Shown here in pieces: positions 26,548 through 35,681 of a DNA stretch of 64,000 bases. How positions within the stretch are numbered: the stretch's first letter is position 1; the number at the start of each line of letters is the position of its first letter. The notes under the pieces are model-generated. The model worked only from the letters and a program-made list of their open reading frames with translations, was not told the origin of the DNA and did not search any database. Source of the stretch: Blastococcus litoris (GTDB lineage: Bacteria; Actinomycetota; Actinomycetes; Mycobacteriales; Geodermatophilaceae); the NCBI RefSeq assembly GCF_003075095.1, contig NZ_QCZF01000011.1:1-64000 (forward strand). Direction: 5' to 3'. Made by a program: the position numbers and the translations under genes.

Positions 26548-27633
26548 GTGATCCGCACGAGCCGTCGTCTGGCCGACGGCCGGGAGATCCTGTACTTCGA
26601 CCGCGAGCCGACCCAGCGCGAGGCCGTCGACACCCGCGACCTGCCCGCCGTCTCGAACCGCTCGCAGCTGCGCTACGACGCGCTGCTCGGCGAGTGGGTC
26701 GCCATCGCCTCGCACCGGCAGAGCCGCACCTACCTGCCCCCGGCCGACGAGTGCCCCCTGGACCCCTCGAGCCCGGGGCGGCCCACGGAGATCCCCGAGA
26801 GCAGCTACCAGGTCGTCGTCTTCGAGAACCGGTTCCCGTCGCTGGCGACGGGGGTCGAGCGGGACGTCCCGCCCACCGCGCCGGGAGCGCCGCTGGCGGA
26901 GCTGCGGCCGGGCTTCGGGCGGGCGGAGGTCGTGTGCTTCACCGACGACCACGACCGCGTGTTCGCCGACCTCGGCCACGACCGGGCCCGCCTGGTCGTC
27001 GACGTCTGGGCCGACCGCACGGAGGCGCTCAGCGCCATCGACGGCATCGAGTACGTCTTCCCGTTCGAGAACCACGGCGAGGAGATCGGGGTGACGCTGT
27101 CGCACCCCCACGGGCAGATCTACGCCTACCCGTACCTCCCGCCCCGCATCGAGCGGATCCAGGCATCCGTCCGCCGGCACCGCGAGGCGACCGGCGGCGA
27201 CCTCTTCGCGGAGGTGGTCGGGTCGGAGCGGTCGGGTCCCCGCGTGGTCACCGCCAACGAGCACTGGACGGCGTTCGTCCCGGCGGCCACCCGCTGGCCG
27301 TACGAGGTGCAGCTGTTCCCGACCCGGCGGGTGCCCGACATCCCCTCGCTCACCGGCGAGGAACGCGACGCCTTCGTCGACGTCTACCTCGACGTCCTCG
27401 GCCGGTTCGCGCACCGCATGGACACGCCCATGCCCTACATCGCGTCCTGGAACCAGGCCCCGGTGCACGTCGGGCGCGAGGACTGGTGGCTTCACCTCCA
27501 GGTGTTCTCGTTCCGGCGGGCGCCCGGGAAACTGAAGTACCTCGCCGGCTCCGAGTCCGGGATGGGCGCCTTCATCACCGACACCGACCCCGAGGACGTC
27601 GCCGAGCAGCTGCGCGCCGTGGTGCTGCCGTGA
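26548..27633 (+). CDS. galT: Galactose-1-phosphate uridylyltransferase
   Basis: A 361-residue HIT-superfamily enzyme exchanging UMP between UDP-glucose and galactose-1-phosphate (Leloir pathway). The active-site motif is HPHGQIYAYPYLP near residue 188. Other family segments are ENRFPSL, FENHGEEIGVTLSHPHG and WNQAPVH. GTG 26548 is chosen because AGGAGG lies 10 bases upstream; GTG 26515 would add 11 residues without support. The stop overlaps galK as GTGA. It is first of a four-gene galactose operon. Confidence 0.95.
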   Translation: MIRTSRRLADGREILYFDREPTQREAVDTRDLPAVSNRSQLRYDALLGEWVAIASHRQSRTYLPPADECPLDPSSPGRPTEIPESSYQVVVFENRFPSLATGVERDVPPTAPGAPLAELRPGFGRAEVVCFTDDHDRVFADLGHDRARLVVDVWADRTEALSAIDGIEYVFPFENHGEEIGVTLSHPHGQIYAYPYLPPRIERIQASVRRHREATGGDLFAEVVGSERSGPRVVTANEHWTAFVPAATRWPYEVQLFPTRRVPDIPSLTGEERDAFVDVYLDVLGRFAHRMDTPMPYIASWNQAPVHVGREDWWLHLQVFSFRRAPGKLKYLAGSESGMGAFITDTDPEDVAEQLRAVVLP

Positions 27634-28799
27634 GCTCCGACCAGGACGCCGCGCACCGCGCGCGGGAGGCCTTCACCGCGCGGTTCGGCGGGGAGCCCGA
27701 GGGGGTCTGGGCGGCGCCCGGCCGGGTCAACGTCATCGGCGAGCACACCGACTACAACGGCGGCTTCGTCCTCCCGATCGCCCTCGAGCACACCACGCGC
27801 GCGGCGGTCGCCCGGCGCGGCGACGGACGGTTCGCCGCGGCCTCCCTGCAGGACGACGGCGGGGCCGTGGAACTCGACCTCGCCGACCTGGCGCCCGGCA
27901 GCCCCGAGGGCTGGGCCGGGTACCCGGCGGGGGTCGTCACCGGCCTGCGCGACCGGCTCCCCGGCGGCATCAGCGTCCTGGTCGACAGCGAGGTCCCGGT
28001 CGGGGCGGGGCTGTCGTCCTCGGCAGCGCTGACCTGCTCGGTCGCCCTGGCCCTGCGCGACCTCGTCGCCCCGGAGCTGGACGGGCCCGACCTGGTGGAG
28101 ATCGCCCGCGGTGCGGAGAACGACTTCGTCGGCGCCCCGACCGGGATCCTCGACCAGTCCGCCTCCGTGCTCTGCACCGCCGGTCACGCCCTGTTCCTCG
28201 ACACCCGCGACCGGTCCAGCGAGCAGGTGCCCCTGGATCTCGCCGGCGCCGGCCTCGCGCTGCTCGTCGTCGACTCGGGCGTCACGCACGAGCACGCCGG
28301 CGGCGGCTACGGCGACCGGCGCCGGGAGTGCGAGGAGGCCGCCCGGCGGCTGGGCGTGGACCTCCTCCGCGAGGTCGAGGACGTCGACCGGCTCGCCGTG
28401 CTGTCCGACGGCACGGCCGAGGGCGAGCTGCTGCTGCGCCGGGCGCGGCACATCGTCACCGAGGACGCCCGCGTGCTCGAGGTGGTCTCCGCGCTGCGCG
28501 GGGACGCCGATCCCCGGACGATCGGACCCGTGCTGACGGCCGGCCACGAGTCGCTCCGGGACGACTTCGAGATCTCCGTCCCGCTGCTGGACGCGATCGT
28601 CGAGTCGGCCCTCGATGCGGGCGCGCACGGCGCCCGCATGGTGGGCGGCGGCTTCGGCGGCAGCGCGATCGCGCTGGTCGACGCCGACGCGGTCGACGCG
28701 GTCACCGCGGCCGTCACCACCCGTTTCGAGCGCGAGGGAGCCCCCGCGCCCCGCACCTTCGTCACCGTCCCGTCCGCCGGGGCGCGACGGCTCGCGTGA
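27630..28799 (+). CDS. galK: Galactokinase
   Basis: A 389-residue GHMP kinase phosphorylating galactose at C1. The galactokinase signature GRVNVIGEHTDYNGGFVLP is near residue 30, the ATP loop VPVGAGLSSSAAL near 122, and the third motif GGGFGGSAIAL near 335. GTG 27630 overlaps the galT stop; the frame is open further upstream through galT but has no galactokinase features there. Together with galT and the SSS symporter it forms a galactose uptake and catabolism unit. No galE is in the window. Confidence 0.96.
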   Translation: MSSDQDAAHRAREAFTARFGGEPEGVWAAPGRVNVIGEHTDYNGGFVLPIALEHTTRAAVARRGDGRFAAASLQDDGGAVELDLADLAPGSPEGWAGYPAGVVTGLRDRLPGGISVLVDSEVPVGAGLSSSAALTCSVALALRDLVAPELDGPDLVEIARGAENDFVGAPTGILDQSASVLCTAGHALFLDTRDRSSEQVPLDLAGAGLALLVVDSGVTHEHAGGGYGDRRRECEEAARRLGVDLLREVEDVDRLAVLSDGTAEGELLLRRARHIVTEDARVLEVVSALRGDADPRTIGPVLTAGHESLRDDFEISVPLLDAIVESALDAGAHGARMVGGGFGGSAIALVDADAVDAVTAAVTTRFEREGAPAPRTFVTVPSAGARRLA

Positions 28800-28823
28800 C
28801 CGCATCCGAGAAGAGGATCTGAG

Positions 28824-30509
28824 ATGGACGGCTCCCTGCAGCTCGACGCGAACGTCGTCGACTACGCGCTCGTCGCGGCCTACTTCGCCGTCGTCCTGGG
28901 CATCGGGTTCGCCGCCCGCCGGCGCGTGTCCGACAGCCTCGACTTCTTCCTCTCCGGGCGGTCGCTGCCGGCATGGGTGACCGGCCTGGCGTTCATCTCC
29001 GCGAACCTGGGCGCGGTCGAGATCGTCGGCATGTCGGCCAACGGGGCCCAGTTCGGCATGGCGACGATGCACTACTTCTGGATCGGCGCCGTCCCGGCCA
29101 TGCTGTTCCTGGGCGTCGTGATGATGCCCTTCTACTACGGGTCGAAGGTCCGCAGCGTCCCCGAGTTCATGCGCCGCCGGTTCGGCACCGGGGCGCACCT
29201 GGTCAACGCGATCAGCTTCGCCGTCGCCCAGGTCCTCATCGCCGGCATCAACCTGTACCTGCTGGCGCACATCGTCGAGCTGCTGCTGGGCTGGCCGCTG
29301 TGGGTCTCGCTGATCGTGGCCGCCATCGTCGTGCTCAGCTACATCACGCTGGGCGGGTTGTCGGCCGCCATCTACAACGAGGTCCTGCAGTTCTTCGTCA
29401 TCGTGGCGGCCCTGCTGCCCCTGACCCTGATCGGCCTGCACCGGGTGGGCGGGGTCGGCGGGCTGATCGACGAGATCACCGACGCCGGCAACGAGGACAT
29501 GCTCTCGTCCTGGCCCGCGACCAACCTGACCGGCTTCGAGAGCCCGTTCTGGTCGGTCGTCGGCATCATCTTCGGCCTGGGGTTCGTGCTGTCCTTCGGC
29601 TACTGGACGACGAACTTCGTCGAGGTGCAGCGGGCGATGGCCACGCACTCGATCTCCGCCGCGCGGGCGACGCCGATCATCGGGTCGTTCCCGAAGATGT
29701 TCATCCCCTTCATCGTGGTCATCCCCGGCATGATCGCCACGGTCCTGGTGCCGGAGGTCGTGGAGGCCAAGGCGTCCGGGGATCCGGACTTCGACTACAA
29801 CAATTCGATCCTCTACCTGATCAGCGACGTGCTGCCCAACGGCCTGCTGGGCGTCGCGCTGGCGGGCTTGCTGGCCGCCTTCATGGCCGGCATGGCCGCC
29901 AACATCTCGGCCTTCAACACCGTCTTCAGCTACGACCTGTGGCAGCAGTACGTGAAGAAGGACCGGCCGGACGGCTACTACCTGAAGGTCGGGCGCTGGG
30001 CGACGGTCGGCGCCACCGTGATCGCCATCGGCACCGCGCTGATCGCGTCGGGCTACACGAACCTGATGGACTACCTGCAGACGCTGTTCGGCTTCTTCAA
30101 CGCGCCGCTGTTCGCCACGTTCATCCTCGGCATGTTCTGGAAGCGGATGACGCCGACCGCCGGTTGGACCGGTCTGGTGTCGGGCACCCTGGCGGCGGTG
30201 CTGGTCGCCGTGCTGAGCGAGGACTCGCTGGGCGCGCTGTCCACGGGCGTGATCCCGCTCAGCGGCCAGGGTGCGAGCTTCGTCGCCGCCGGCGCGGCCT
30301 TCGTCGTCGACATCGTCGTCAGCGTCCTGGTCACGCAGGTGACCGCGCCGAAGCCGGCCGCCGAGCTGGTCGGGCTCGTCTACTCCGAGACGCCGAAGGA
30401 GCAGCGCACCGACCCGGAGGCGAGCCGGCTGCCCTGGTACCGGTCGCCCACGAAGCTGGCCGGGATCTCGCTGGTCATGGTCATCGCCCTGAACCTGATC
30501 TTCCGCTGA
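28824..30509 (+). CDS. Sodium:solute symporter (SSS/SGLT family), probable sugar transporter
   Basis: A 561-residue membrane protein of the SSS family with about 14 membrane helices. SGLT-like features include FFLSGRSLPAWVTGLAFISANLGAVE near residues 39-65, MSANGAQFG, and PEFMRRRFG in the loop after helix 3. Galactose as substrate is inferred from the galT-galK operon. ATG 28824 follows an AGAGGA site, 24 bases after galK. The next gene encodes a small two-helix protein that may be its partner. Confidence 0.9.
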   Translation: MDGSLQLDANVVDYALVAAYFAVVLGIGFAARRRVSDSLDFFLSGRSLPAWVTGLAFISANLGAVEIVGMSANGAQFGMATMHYFWIGAVPAMLFLGVVMMPFYYGSKVRSVPEFMRRRFGTGAHLVNAISFAVAQVLIAGINLYLLAHIVELLLGWPLWVSLIVAAIVVLSYITLGGLSAAIYNEVLQFFVIVAALLPLTLIGLHRVGGVGGLIDEITDAGNEDMLSSWPATNLTGFESPFWSVVGIIFGLGFVLSFGYWTTNFVEVQRAMATHSISAARATPIIGSFPKMFIPFIVVIPGMIATVLVPEVVEAKASGDPDFDYNNSILYLISDVLPNGLLGVALAGLLAAFMAGMAANISAFNTVFSYDLWQQYVKKDRPDGYYLKVGRWATVGATVIAIGTALIASGYTNLMDYLQTLFGFFNAPLFATFILGMFWKRMTPTAGWTGLVSGTLAAVLVAVLSEDSLGALSTGVIPLSGQGASFVAAGAAFVVDIVVSVLVTQVTAPKPAAELVGLVYSETPKEQRTDPEASRLPWYRSPTKLAGISLVMVIALNLIFR

Positions 30510-30525
30510 GCCAGGAGGCACTCCG

Positions 30526-30810
30526 ATGAGCAGCTCCCCGAACGGGTCCGGCGAGAAGCACGCCGCCGGTGCCTTCGACGTCCGCAACGTCATCGCCGCG
30601 CTGATCGGCTTCTACGGCGTCGTGCTGCTCGTCGTGGGACTGGTGGACGGCGACGAGGCGCTGGAGAAGACCGACGGCTTCGACGCCAACCTCTGGGTCG
30701 GCCTCGGCATGATCGTCTTCGCGCTGGCGTTCGCGCTGTGGTCGCGCCTGCGGCCGATCGTGGTCGCTTCGCCCGAGACCAGGGACGACGAGGAGAGCCG
30801 GCCCGCCTAG
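30526..30810 (+). CDS. Small two-helix membrane protein of the gal operon
   Basis: A 94-residue protein with two hydrophobic helices (VIAALIGFYGVVLLVVGLV and LWVGLGMIVFALAFALWSRL) separated by an acidic loop, with hydrophilic ends. ATG 30526 follows AGGAGG. It begins 16 bases after the symporter stop. Small proteins of this kind beside SSS transporters may stabilise or modulate them; this is inference from position only. The stop overlaps the convergent gene by four bases. Confidence 0.7.
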   Translation: MSSSPNGSGEKHAAGAFDVRNVIAALIGFYGVVLLVVGLVDGDEALEKTDGFDANLWVGLGMIVFALAFALWSRLRPIVVASPETRDDEESRPA

Positions 30811-31922
30811 CCCACGGCCGCGCCCAGCACGGTGACCGGCACGCGCTGGACGAGGTTGTTCGCCATGCCCTGGCGGTTCCACTCCGGCTCGACCGGCTGG
30901 GCGCCCTGCTCGTCGGTGGCGCGGACGAGCAGCTCGGCCGGCCCCGGTGACGCCGACCAGTCGTACGTCCAGGCCCGCCAGGCGAACGGGTGCGCCGGGT
31001 CGGCGGCGGCGAGGGCCGCCTCGTGCCAGGACGAGCCGGCATCGGTGCTGACCTCGACCCGGGTGACCGGCGCCCGTCCCGACCAGGCCCGGCCCGACAG
31101 CGGCACGACGCCGGCACGGACGAAGCGCTCCCGGGTCATGAAGTCGGGCCAGCCGGGCGGGGCCACGAGCGCCCGGGGCCGGATGCGGGTCACCGGCTCG
31201 CCGGCGTCCTCGGCGTCGACCTTCAGCCGGTAGGCGGTCGCGTTCTGGTAGCCGGTGAAGGGCTCGGTCAGGACGTCGATCCGCGTCAGCCACTTCACGT
31301 GCGCCATGCCGTACCAGCCGGGGATCACCAGCCGCACCGGGGCGCCGTGCTGCGGCGGCAGCGGCTGCCCGTTCATCGCCCAGACCAGCAGGGCCTCGGG
31401 GCGCAGCGCCTCGGCCACCGGGAGCCCGCGCGCGTAGTCCTGCTCCACCCCGCGCTCGACGCCGTGGTCGGCGCCGGTGAACACGACGTCGACGGCGCCG
31501 GGGGAGAGGCCCGCCTCCTCCAGCAGCGGCGCCAGCGGGGTGCCGGTCCACTCCGCGGTGCCGACGGCCTCCAGCAGCCACGGCTGGCTCACCGGGCGCG
31601 GTTCGAGCCGGGCCCGCCCGTTGCCCGCGCACTCGAGCAGCACCCGGGCGGTGACCGCGGGCCGGGCGGTGAGGTCCGCCAGGTCCAGGGTGACCGGCCT
31701 GTCGACGGCCCCACCGATCTCCAGCCGCCACGACCCCGGATCGACGGCCGGGATGTCGAAGTGGGTGAGCACGTAGTGCAGCCCGGGCGGGGTCACCTCG
31801 TAGCGCAGCGCCTCCAGCGGGAGGCCGTGGTTGCGGGTGGCGAGGGCCAGCTCGTCCAGGCCGATGCCCTCGCCGGGCTCGGCGATCCGGGCGCTCCCGG
31901 CGTACCTGTCAACGACGGTCAC
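30807..31922 (-). CDS. Sulfite-oxidase-like molybdopterin enzyme, cytoplasmic
   Basis: A 371-residue protein of the sulfite oxidase fold. The molybdenum-ligand cysteine is probably in RVLLECAGNGRA (about residue 95). Other conserved parts are VWAMNGQPLPPQHGAPVRLVIPGWYGMAHVKWL and the C-terminal dimerisation domain ending VPVTVLGAAVG. There is no Tat or Sec signal and no heme domain, so it should act in the cytoplasm or with an unseen partner. GTG 31922 is 18 bases after the ndgR stop, and a CACACT hexamer lies 6 bases before it. The substrate is unknown. Confidence 0.82.
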   Translation of the reverse strand: MTVVDRYAGSARIAEPGEGIGLDELALATRNHGLPLEALRYEVTPPGLHYVLTHFDIPAVDPGSWRLEIGGAVDRPVTLDLADLTARPAVTARVLLECAGNGRARLEPRPVSQPWLLEAVGTAEWTGTPLAPLLEEAGLSPGAVDVVFTGADHGVERGVEQDYARGLPVAEALRPEALLVWAMNGQPLPPQHGAPVRLVIPGWYGMAHVKWLTRIDVLTEPFTGYQNATAYRLKVDAEDAGEPVTRIRPRALVAPPGWPDFMTRERFVRAGVVPLSGRAWSGRAPVTRVEVSTDAGSSWHEAALAAADPAHPFAWRAWTYDWSASPGPAELLVRATDEQGAQPVEPEWNRQGMANNLVQRVPVTVLGAAVG

Positions 31923-31939
31923 CGGTGCAGTGTGGTCCG

Positions 31940-32641
31940 TCAGCGCGCCGAGCGGGAGATGGCTGCCGCCGCGTCGAGCACCGCGCCGATGACCTCGGGG
32001 CTGGGCCGCCGTCCCAGCCGCTCGACCGGCCCGGAGATGGAGACCGCTCCGAGGACCGCACCCGAGCTGTCGCGCACCGGCGCGGACAGCGAGGCGACGC
32101 CCGGCTCCCGCTCGGCCACGCTGTGCGCCCACCCGCGCCGGCGGACGTCGAGCAGCGTGCGGGCGGTGAAGCTGGCGTTGGGCAGCAGCCGGTTCACCTC
32201 GTCGGCGGGGGTGAAGGCCAGCAGCGCGTGCGCGGCCGAGCCGGCGGTCATGGGCAGCCGGGCCCCGACCGGCACGGTGTCGCGCAGCCCGCTGGTCCGC
32301 TCCGCGGCGGCCACGCACACACGGGTGGCGCCGTCGCGCACGTAGAACTGGGCGCTCTCCCCGCTGGCGTCGCGGAGGGTCACCAGGTGGCGGCCCGCCA
32401 GGTCCCCGAGGTCGGCACCGCCGCGGCCGAGTTCCGCGAGGGCGGGCCCCGGCGCCCAGGCGCCCTCCTGGTTCCGCCGGACCAGCCGGTGGCCCTCCAG
32501 CGCGACCGCCAGCCGGTGGGCGGTGGCCCGGGGCAGGCCGGTGCGGCTGACCAGCTCGGCGAGGGTGGCCGGCTCGTCGGCCACGGCGCGCAGGATGGTC
32601 ACCGCTTTGTCCAAGACGGCGACGGGGTTAGGCTGTCCCAT
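31940..32641 (-). CDS. ndgR: IclR-family regulator of leuCD (NdgR/LtbR type)
   Basis: A 233-residue IclR-family protein. The winged helix-turn-helix occupies about residues 8-65 ([35 protein letters not shown]) and the effector domain about 80-225 ([58 protein letters not shown]). Sequence and divergent position next to leuCD match NdgR of Streptomyces and LtbR of Corynebacterium, which control leucine genes. ATG 32641 (MGQPNP) is set by AAGTAT 6 bases upstream. A 15-base palindrome lies just beyond, so self-control is likely. Confidence 0.9.
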   Translation of the reverse strand: MGQPNPVAVLDKAVTILRAVADEPATLAELVSRTGLPRATAHRLAVALEGHRLVRRNQEGAWAPGPALAELGRGGADLGDLAGRHLVTLRDASGESAQFYVRDGATRVCVAAAERTSGLRDTVPVGARLPMTAGSAAHALLAFTPADEVNRLLPNASFTARTLLDVRRRGWAHSVAEREPGVASLSAPVRDSSGAVLGAVSISGPVERLGRRPSPEVIGAVLDAAAAISRSAR

Positions 32642-32647
32642 ACAGCA

Positions 32648-32653
32648 ATACTT
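32648..32653 (-). promoter_or_regulatory. -10-like hexamer of ndgR
   Basis: AAGTAT on the minus strand ends exactly 6 bases before ATG 32641. The operator-like palindrome begins four bases further upstream, within the promoter. Confidence 0.4.
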
Positions 32654-32656
32654 GCA

Positions 32657-32671
32657 TCCCACAGTGTGAGA
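32657..32671. promoter_or_regulatory. Imperfect palindrome between ndgR and leuC, candidate NdgR operator
   Basis: TCCCACA-G-TGTGAGA is symmetric at 6 of 7 positions around G32664. It sits 16 bases from the ndgR start and 45 bases before leuC. The core CACAGTGTG recurs at 11282-11290 over the ilvB promoter. Confidence 0.6.
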
Positions 32672-32715
32672 TCGCTACCGCGACGCACCGGGATGCCCCG
32701 GTGAGAGGACGGATC

Positions 32716-34128
32716 GTGCCGAAGACCCTGGCGGAGAAGGTCTACGAGGCCCACGTGGTGCGCAGCGCCGCGGGCGAGCCCGACCTGCTCTACATCGACC
32801 TGCACCTCGTGCACGAAGTGACCAGCCCCCAGGCGTTCGACGGCCTCCGCGCCGCCGGCCGCACGGTGCGCCGGCCCGACCTCACCATGGCGACGGAGGA
32901 CCACAACGTCCCCACCCTCGACATCCTCGCGCCGATCGCCGACCCGGTGAGCCGCGCGCAGATCGAGGCGCTGCGCGCGAACGCCGCGGAGTTCGGGATC
33001 CGGCTGGCCCCGATGGGCGACCGCGACCAGGGCATCGTGCACGTCATCGGCCCCCAGCTCGGGCTCACCCAGCCCGGCATGACGATCGTCTGCGGCGACA
33101 GCCACACCTCCACGCACGGTGCGTTCGGTGCTCTGGCCTTCGGCATCGGCACCAGCGAGGTCGAGCACGTGCTCGCGACCCAGACGCTGCCGCAGTACAG
33201 GCCCAAGCAGATGGCCGTGACGGTGAACGGGGAGCTGCCGCCCGGCGTCTCGGCGAAGGACATCATCCTGGCCGTCATCGCGCAGATCGGCACCAACGGC
33301 GCACAGGGCCACGTCATCGAGTACCGCGGCAGCGCGATCGAGGCGCTGTCCATGGAGGCCCGGATGACGATCTGCAACATGTCGATCGAGGCCGGCGCCA
33401 AGGCGGGGCTGATCGCCCCCGACCAGACGACCACCGACTTCCTGAAGGGCCGCCCGCACGCCCCGCAGGGCGCGGACTGGGACGCCGCGGTCGAGTACTG
33501 GTCGACCCTGCGCACCGACGAGGGCGCGGTCTTCGACGCCGAGGTGGTCATCGACGCCGCGACGCTGAGCCCGTTCGTCACCTGGGGCACCAACCCCGGC
33601 CAGGGCCTGCCCATCGAGGGCGTCGTCCCGGACCCCGCCGACTTCGCCGACGAGGGCCAGCGCAAGGCGGCCGAGCAGGCGCTGGCCTACATGGGGCTCA
33701 CGCCGGGCACGCCGCTGCGCGAGATCGAGGTCGACACCGTCTTCCTGGGCTCCTGCACGAACGGCCGGATCGAGGACCTGCGGGTCGCCGCCGAGCTGCT
33801 GCGCGGCAGGAAGATCGACCCGGGGACCCGCATGCTCGTCGTCCCCGGCTCCGTGGGGGTCAAGGCCCAGGCCGAGGCGGAGGGACTCGACACCGTCTTC
33901 CTCGAGGCCGGCGCCGAGTGGCGAGGTGCGGGGTGCTCGATGTGCCTGGGCATGAACCCCGACCAGCTCAAGCCGGGCGAGCGGTCGGCGTCGACCAGCA
34001 ACCGCAACTTCCAGGGCCGGCAGGGCAAGGGCGGGCGCACCCACCTGGTGTCGCCGTCGGTCGCCGCCGCGACCGCCCTCACCGGCAAGCTGACCGCCCC
34101 CGCCGACCTCGAGATGGCTGGAGTCTGA
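32716..34128 (+). CDS. leuC: 3-isopropylmalate dehydratase, large subunit
   Basis: A 470-residue aconitase-family subunit isomerising 2-isopropylmalate to 3-isopropylmalate; it also acts on citramalate in the CimA route. Iron-sulfur cysteines are in [11 protein letters not shown] and [11 protein letters not shown], and the substrate loop [32 protein letters not shown] is intact. GTG 32716 ([13 protein letters not shown]) has GAGAGGA upstream; the earlier GTG at 32701 has no ribosome site. leuD follows after 5 bases. Control by divergent ndgR is likely. Confidence 0.97.
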   Translation: MPKTLAEKVYEAHVVRSAAGEPDLLYIDLHLVHEVTSPQAFDGLRAAGRTVRRPDLTMATEDHNVPTLDILAPIADPVSRAQIEALRANAAEFGIRLAPMGDRDQGIVHVIGPQLGLTQPGMTIVCGDSHTSTHGAFGALAFGIGTSEVEHVLATQTLPQYRPKQMAVTVNGELPPGVSAKDIILAVIAQIGTNGAQGHVIEYRGSAIEALSMEARMTICNMSIEAGAKAGLIAPDQTTTDFLKGRPHAPQGADWDAAVEYWSTLRTDEGAVFDAEVVIDAATLSPFVTWGTNPGQGLPIEGVVPDPADFADEGQRKAAEQALAYMGLTPGTPLREIEVDTVFLGSCTNGRIEDLRVAAELLRGRKIDPGTRMLVVPGSVGVKAQAEAEGLDTVFLEAGAEWRGAGCSMCLGMNPDQLKPGERSASTSNRNFQGRQGKGGRTHLVSPSVAAATALTGKLTAPADLEMAGV

Positions 34129-34133
34129 GACCG

Positions 34134-34733
34134 ATGGACGCCTTCACCACGCACACCGGCACGGCCGCGCCCCTGCGACGCTCCGCCGTCGACACCGACC
34201 AGATCATCCCGGCCGAGTACCTCAAGCGGATCACCCGCACCGGCTTCGAGGACGGCCTGTTCATCGCCTGGCGCACCAACGAGCCCGACTTCGTGCTCAA
34301 CCAGCCGCAGTACGCCGCCGCGTCGATCCTCGTCGCCGGCCCCGACTTCGGCACCGGCTCCTCCCGCGAGCACGCCAACTGGGCGCTGCTCGACGGCGGC
34401 TTCCGGGTGGTCATCAGCTCCCGGTTCGCCGACATCTTCCGCAACAACTCGACCAAGTCCGGTCTGCTGACCGTCGTCCTCCCGCAGGACCAGGTCGAGG
34501 CGCTCTGGACGGCGGTCGAGGCGGACCCGGCGCTGCCGGTCACGGTCGACCTGCAGGCGAGGACCGTCGCCTACGGCGACACGGTGGTGCCCTTCGAGAT
34601 CGACGACTACGTCCGCTGGCGGCTGCTGGAGGGCCTGGACGACGTCGGCCTCACCGAGCGCCACCTCGGCGACATCGAGGCCTTCGAGGCGAACCGGCCG
34701 GGTTTCCTGCCGAAGGCGCAGCCGGTCGCCTGA
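34134..34733 (+). CDS. leuD: 3-isopropylmalate dehydratase, small subunit
   Basis: A 199-residue swivel-domain subunit that completes the isopropylmalate isomerase with LeuC. Diagnostic segments are [14 protein letters not shown] and [44 protein letters not shown]. Length is typical. ATG 34134 lies 5 bases after the leuC stop, so the two are made together. The mutT1-like gene converges on it from the right with an 18-base gap. Confidence 0.96.
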   Translation: MDAFTTHTGTAAPLRRSAVDTDQIIPAEYLKRITRTGFEDGLFIAWRTNEPDFVLNQPQYAAASILVAGPDFGTGSSREHANWALLDGGFRVVISSRFADIFRNNSTKSGLLTVVLPQDQVEALWTAVEADPALPVTVDLQARTVAYGDTVVPFEIDDYVRWRLLEGLDDVGLTERHLGDIEAFEANRPGFLPKAQPVA

Positions 34734-34751
34734 CCCGGACGGTGCAGCAGC

Positions 34752-35681
34752 TCAGGCGGGCGCGTCCGGGTCGGCGTCGAGGTCGCGGTAGTAGTCCGCG
34801 CTCAGCCCGCCCGGGCGCCCGCCGAGCACCCAGACGCTGCCCTTCGCGGAGGGCGGGTAGAGCCTGACCCCCTCCACCCGCACCCCGAGCGCCATGAGCA
34901 CCGACGGGATCGCCCCGCCCTGGCTGCAGACGACGGTGACGCCGGGGGCCGGCCGGGGGGCCATCAGCTGCTCGACGGCGGCCAGCCCGGCCTGCGGATC
35001 GGCGGCGAACTCCTCCTCGCCCAGCTCGTCGAGCGGCTCCACGGGCAGCCCCAGCCGCTCGGCCAGCGGGGCCACCGTCTCCTCGCACCGGGTGCGCCGG
35101 GCCGAGAGCACGGCGGTCGGCGCGAACGCCGGCAGCACCTCGGCGAGCCGGGCGGCCTCGCGGCGGCCGCGGCCGTCCAGCGGCCGGAGGTCGTCGGGCC
35201 CGTCCCAGTCGCGCCGGCTGCCGGCGTGCCCGTGCCGGACCAGGAGCAGGGTGGGCATCCGCGGGACGTCCTCGCGCAGGAGGTCGGCGACCACCGCGCG
35301 GTCGTGCTCGTGGGTGCACAGCGCAGCGGCCTCCCCGGGCGGGAGCCAGCGCAGCTCGTCGACCTCGTCGTTGGGCTCGAAGGCGCCCCCGACGGCCTGC
35401 ATCACCCAGTAGTCGACACGCTTGACGCCCTCGACGACCGGATAGGTGGTGCGGATGCCGCGACGGCCGACCACCACCTCCAGGCCGGTCTCCTCCCGGA
35501 CCTCGCGGACGGCGGCGCCGAGCGCGTGCTCCCCGCGGTCGAGCTTGCCCTTCGGCAGCGACCAGTCGTCGTAGCGCGGCCGGTGGGCGACGGCGACCTC
35601 GAGGCCACCGTCCGTGCCGGGGCGCCAGACCGCGCCACCGGCCGCGGCGACGGTCGGGGGTGCCTCAGCCAGCGTGCTCAC
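34752..35681 (-). CDS. mutT1: NUDIX hydrolase fused to histidine phosphatase (MutT1 type)
   Basis: A 309-residue two-domain enzyme. Residues about 10-140 are a NUDIX domain with the box [20 protein letters not shown]. Residues about 142-305 are a histidine phosphatase domain with [11 protein letters not shown] and the second region [11 protein letters not shown], where the usual His is replaced by Gln. The combination matches mycobacterial MutT1, which sanitises 8-oxo-dGTP and diadenosine polyphosphates. It overlaps the upstream ppk by 17 bases, a conserved actinobacterial pair. The start is ATG 35681. Confidence 0.9.
   Translation of the reverse strand: MSTLAEAPPTVAAAGGAVWRPGTDGGLEVAVAHRPRYDDWSLPKGKLDRGEHALGAAVREVREETGLEVVVGRRGIRTTYPVVEGVKRVDYWVMQAVGGAFEPNDEVDELRWLPPGEAAALCTHEHDRAVVADLLREDVPRMPTLLLVRHGHAGSRRDWDGPDDLRPLDGRGRREAARLAEVLPAFAPTAVLSARRTRCEETVAPLAERLGLPVEPLDELGEEEFAADPQAGLAAVEQLMAPRPAPGVTVVCSQGGAIPSVLMALGVRVEGVRLYPPSAKGSVWVLGGRPGGLSADYYRDLDADPDAPA

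Noticed and set aside
26496-28799. A single 767-codon frame that seems to fuse a protein with galK
   Set aside because: The first 378 codons are galT read out of frame. Only the part from 27630 is galactokinase.
32642-32715. A T-box or leader peptide before leuC
   Set aside because: Only 45 bases separate the operator-like palindrome from the GTG. There is no terminator hairpin and no T-box sequence.
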